Part shown: positions 62,110 through 64,000 of the stretch, one piece after another | How the letters are laid out: the number at the start of each line of letters is the position of its first letter | Numbering within the stretch: the stretch's first letter is position 1 | NCBI GenBank assembly: GCA_903813345.2 | Contig: CAIIXF020000005.1 | Span: forward strand, 806,001 to 870,000 | Direction: 5' to 3' | Length of the DNA stretch: 64,000 nt | Source: Owenia fusiformis | Lineage: Eukaryota > Annelida > Polychaeta > Sabellida > Oweniidae | Notes under the pieces: generated by a model | What the model saw: the letters and a program-made list of their open reading frames with translations, nothing else | Database searches by the model: none | What the model was told of the DNA's origin: nothing | Program-made: the position numbers and the translations under genes

Positions 62110-64000
62110 GTCATCAATCTCATTCTTCAGTACAAATTATGCAGCATTCCTTGTGGTTTGGGGATTATCTCAAAAGGCTCCATTGATATAATGCAATGGA
62201 GGGCATGTATAGGGACCTTTAGAGTTACTTGTACCTACAGAAGCTGTCCTAATTCTTTTGGTAAGATGACCAAATTAAAACCTGATGTTATTTTCCCACT
62301 ACAAATTTTACTTTGTTTTTTAACATATATTAAGGAATTAACATTCATACTGATAATTCAAGAAATGTGTTATGTGCCTTTTCATGCATTGTCATTTATA
62401 CTTTTTGTCTGTGCTGGGTGGATTTTGCTTAGCATTCCAATTTTATATATATGGTCCATTATGCAGGCTCTCTACCAAGTGAGTCGACATACTGTTAAGC
62501 CAAAAAGTAAACTATTTCTCTGTATAGGAACCTTGTTCATGGTACCAGGGTTAGCATCATATCTTCTGTTATGTTCAAATGTAATAATAAGATTAATTAT
62601 AATTTTGGCTAACGACATTGAAGTAAATCCAGGGCCAAGATACCAAGAAACTAATATATTGTCCTGTAACATAAATGGTAAAATTGCTGATGGTGAAAAT
62701 AGTCCTAGGTTTGTAGAATTGGGATTAACAGCCAAATTACAAAATTGCCAAATAATCTCGGTCTGTGAAGCAGGGAAAAATCTTGACTTAGACAAATTAA
62801 TGATTGATGGCTTTCATAAACCATACCAACCTCAAAATTTTCAAGGGAGAGGAATTCTAATGTATGTGGACGAAAATTTAGCTTTCAAGCCTAGGGATGA
62901 CCTTAGCACACTCAATGAGATTGGTTGGTTAGAGATAGTCATTGAACACAAAAAAATCCTCCTAGGCACATGCTATAGGTCTCCATCAAAGACATTGATT
63001 GGGTACATTGAACAATTTAATACATTACTAGAGCAAAGTGTAGAAACTGCTATGAGGGAAAGGAAATATGACATGATACTAATTAATGGGGATTTTAATG
63101 CCAGGAGTAAATTCTTTTATGATCATGATATTGATAATACAGCAGGAACCAAATTATATGAGACAATGACTAATCTTGGGTTTGAACAATTTATTCATGA
63201 ACCAACTAGAATAACTGAAAATAGTATATCATGCATTGACCTAATTTTTTCAAATTCTCCAGGCCTCATGATTGGTACTGAAGTCCTAGCCCCAATAGGG
63301 GGCAGTGACCATAGTACTATAGTGTGTAATTTACAGCTAGCTACAAGTAAAAATCAACCTAAAATTACTACTAAAACTTGGCAATACAAAGACTGCAACC
63401 AGCAAGCCCTGAATAATGATATAAATTCTGTGAATTGGAACAACATTATAAATAATGGCACAATTGATGAGTCAACTTTAAATTTTTCCTCCAAGTTACT
63501 GTCTATTTTTGACCATAACATACCTCACAAAATCAAGGTGAGGAAACCAAAAGATTTTCCTTGGTTTAATGACGAAATCAAAAAGGCTGTGAATAACCGT
63601 GACAAATATTATAAGAAATTCAAAAGAAACAACACTTTGGATTCAAAGTTGAAATATAAAAATAAAGTTGAAATGTTGAATAATCTTATTAACAAGGCTA
63701 AACTTAACCATGAACAGGAAATTTGTGAAAATCTTCACACTTATTCAAGTGGGGAACATTTTTATTGGAGCGCTATTAAAAAATTACTTGGAAATAAATT
63801 TTCCTCTGGAATTCCAACTTTAAAAAATTCATCTTTGACAAACATATGTAGTACAGATGAAGAAAAACGAAACAAATTTTTGAAATTGTTCGTAGGTAAA
63901 TTTCACTTTGATAATACCCGCGACACAAATGCATTACCATTTTTTCCAAATAGAACAAACAATCTTTTGACTTGTAATTTAATCACACCATCGGAAATAA
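62110..64000 (+). CDS. LINE ORF2 N-terminal part: hydrophobic leader, 2A-like motif, APE endonuclease; runs off the window
   Basis: The frame is open from 62110 (after a TAA) to the last base; the first ATG is at 62191. Residues up to about 62610 form a leader with several hydrophobic stretches (FPLQILLCFLTYIK, HALSFILFVCAGWILLSIPI, VIIRLIIILA). DIEVNPGP at 62614-62637 is a 2A-like ribosome-skipping motif. The APE-type endonuclease follows: LSCNINGK, IISVCEAGK (catalytic Glu), GRGILMYVDE, GTCYRSPSK, ILINGDFNARS (GDFN), SISCIDLIFSN and GGSDHSTIVC (SDH). All catalytic motifs are present, so this endonuclease could be active. The text after 63400 (FPWFNDEIKKAVNNRDKYYK, HFYWSAIKKLLG) is the linker to RT typical of CR1/L2; RT itself is beyond the edge. 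Confidence 0.88.
62614..62637 (+). other. 2A-like (StopGo) motif DIEVNPGP in LINE ORF2
   Basis: Codons GAC ATT GAA GTA AAT CCA GGG CCA encode D-I-E-V-N-P-G-P, the 2A consensus D(V/I)ExNPGP, preceded by LIIILAN. In known 2As the ribosome skips the Gly-Pro bond, so the leader would be released from the endonuclease-RT, which starts with Pro. Residue -1 is Asn instead of the common Gly or His. Confidence 0.7.

Overview
The window is AT-rich DNA from an animal nuclear genome. Split genes with GT-AG introns, metazoan-specific families (Integrator INTS13, EFCAB10, PXK, a DEG/ENaC channel) and a dense mix of DNA transposons, DIRS-type and LINE retroelements, fold-back elements and minisatellites point to a marine invertebrate (lophotrochozoan or invertebrate deuterostome). 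The species cannot be fixed from the sequence alone.

Gene layout. An intact single-exon DEG/ENaC channel lies on + at 2343-4133. INTS13 (Asunder) lies on -, with its first four coding exons at 25936-26044, 24571-24677, 7356-7600 and 6059-6130; the rest is off the left edge. Its second intron is about 17 kb and holds an intronless fucosyltransferase-like gene (10815-12182, -) plus most of the retroelements. EFCAB10 is complete on + (four exons, 32231-36851). PXK lies on - from 58516 to 42711 (nine 3' exons: most of the pseudokinase domain, basic linker, WH2 tail); its PX-domain exons are off the right edge. INTS13 and EFCAB10 diverge; EFCAB10 and PXK converge. All three split genes were assembled by hand: exon phases match at every junction and the predicted peptides run collinear with the remembered human families.

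Mobile and repeat layout. 97-8342: small MITEs. 8998-10424: CATATG-rich minisatellite. 14260-14796: reverse transcriptase fragment. 15024-18854: nearly perfect palindrome of a DIRS-like gag-RT, followed by split terminal repeats to 19290. 19291-20046: TTAA-flanked hairpin element. 20619-about 22113: ORF1-only LINE. 24016-24307: piggyBac-type MITE. 24733-25779: dispersed repeat with a nested MITE filling INTS13 intron 1. 27462-31273: 3.8-kb element with at least three later insertions, one inside another. 37218-38724: decayed mariner. 39420-40240: 30-bp minisatellite with an insertion. 41001-42394: DD41D mariner-like transposon with a nearly intact transposase. 43261-43793 and 44701-49089: hairpin and giant fold-back elements. 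49411-51828: tandemly duplicated minisatellite. 57685-58441: a minisatellite that copies a PXK splice donor. 58560-59290: 15-bp minisatellite. 59903-64000: LINE ORF1 and the start of an ORF2 carrying a 2A-like motif ahead of its endonuclease.

The strongest points for a second look are the minisatellite built from the PXK exon-intron boundary (about ten extra GT donors in a row), the 2A-like DIEVNPGP motif behind a long hydrophobic leader in the LINE ORF2, the very large inverted repeats that should give long hairpin RNAs inside host introns, and the fold-back element carrying four copies of an octamer-palindrome plus CRE module.
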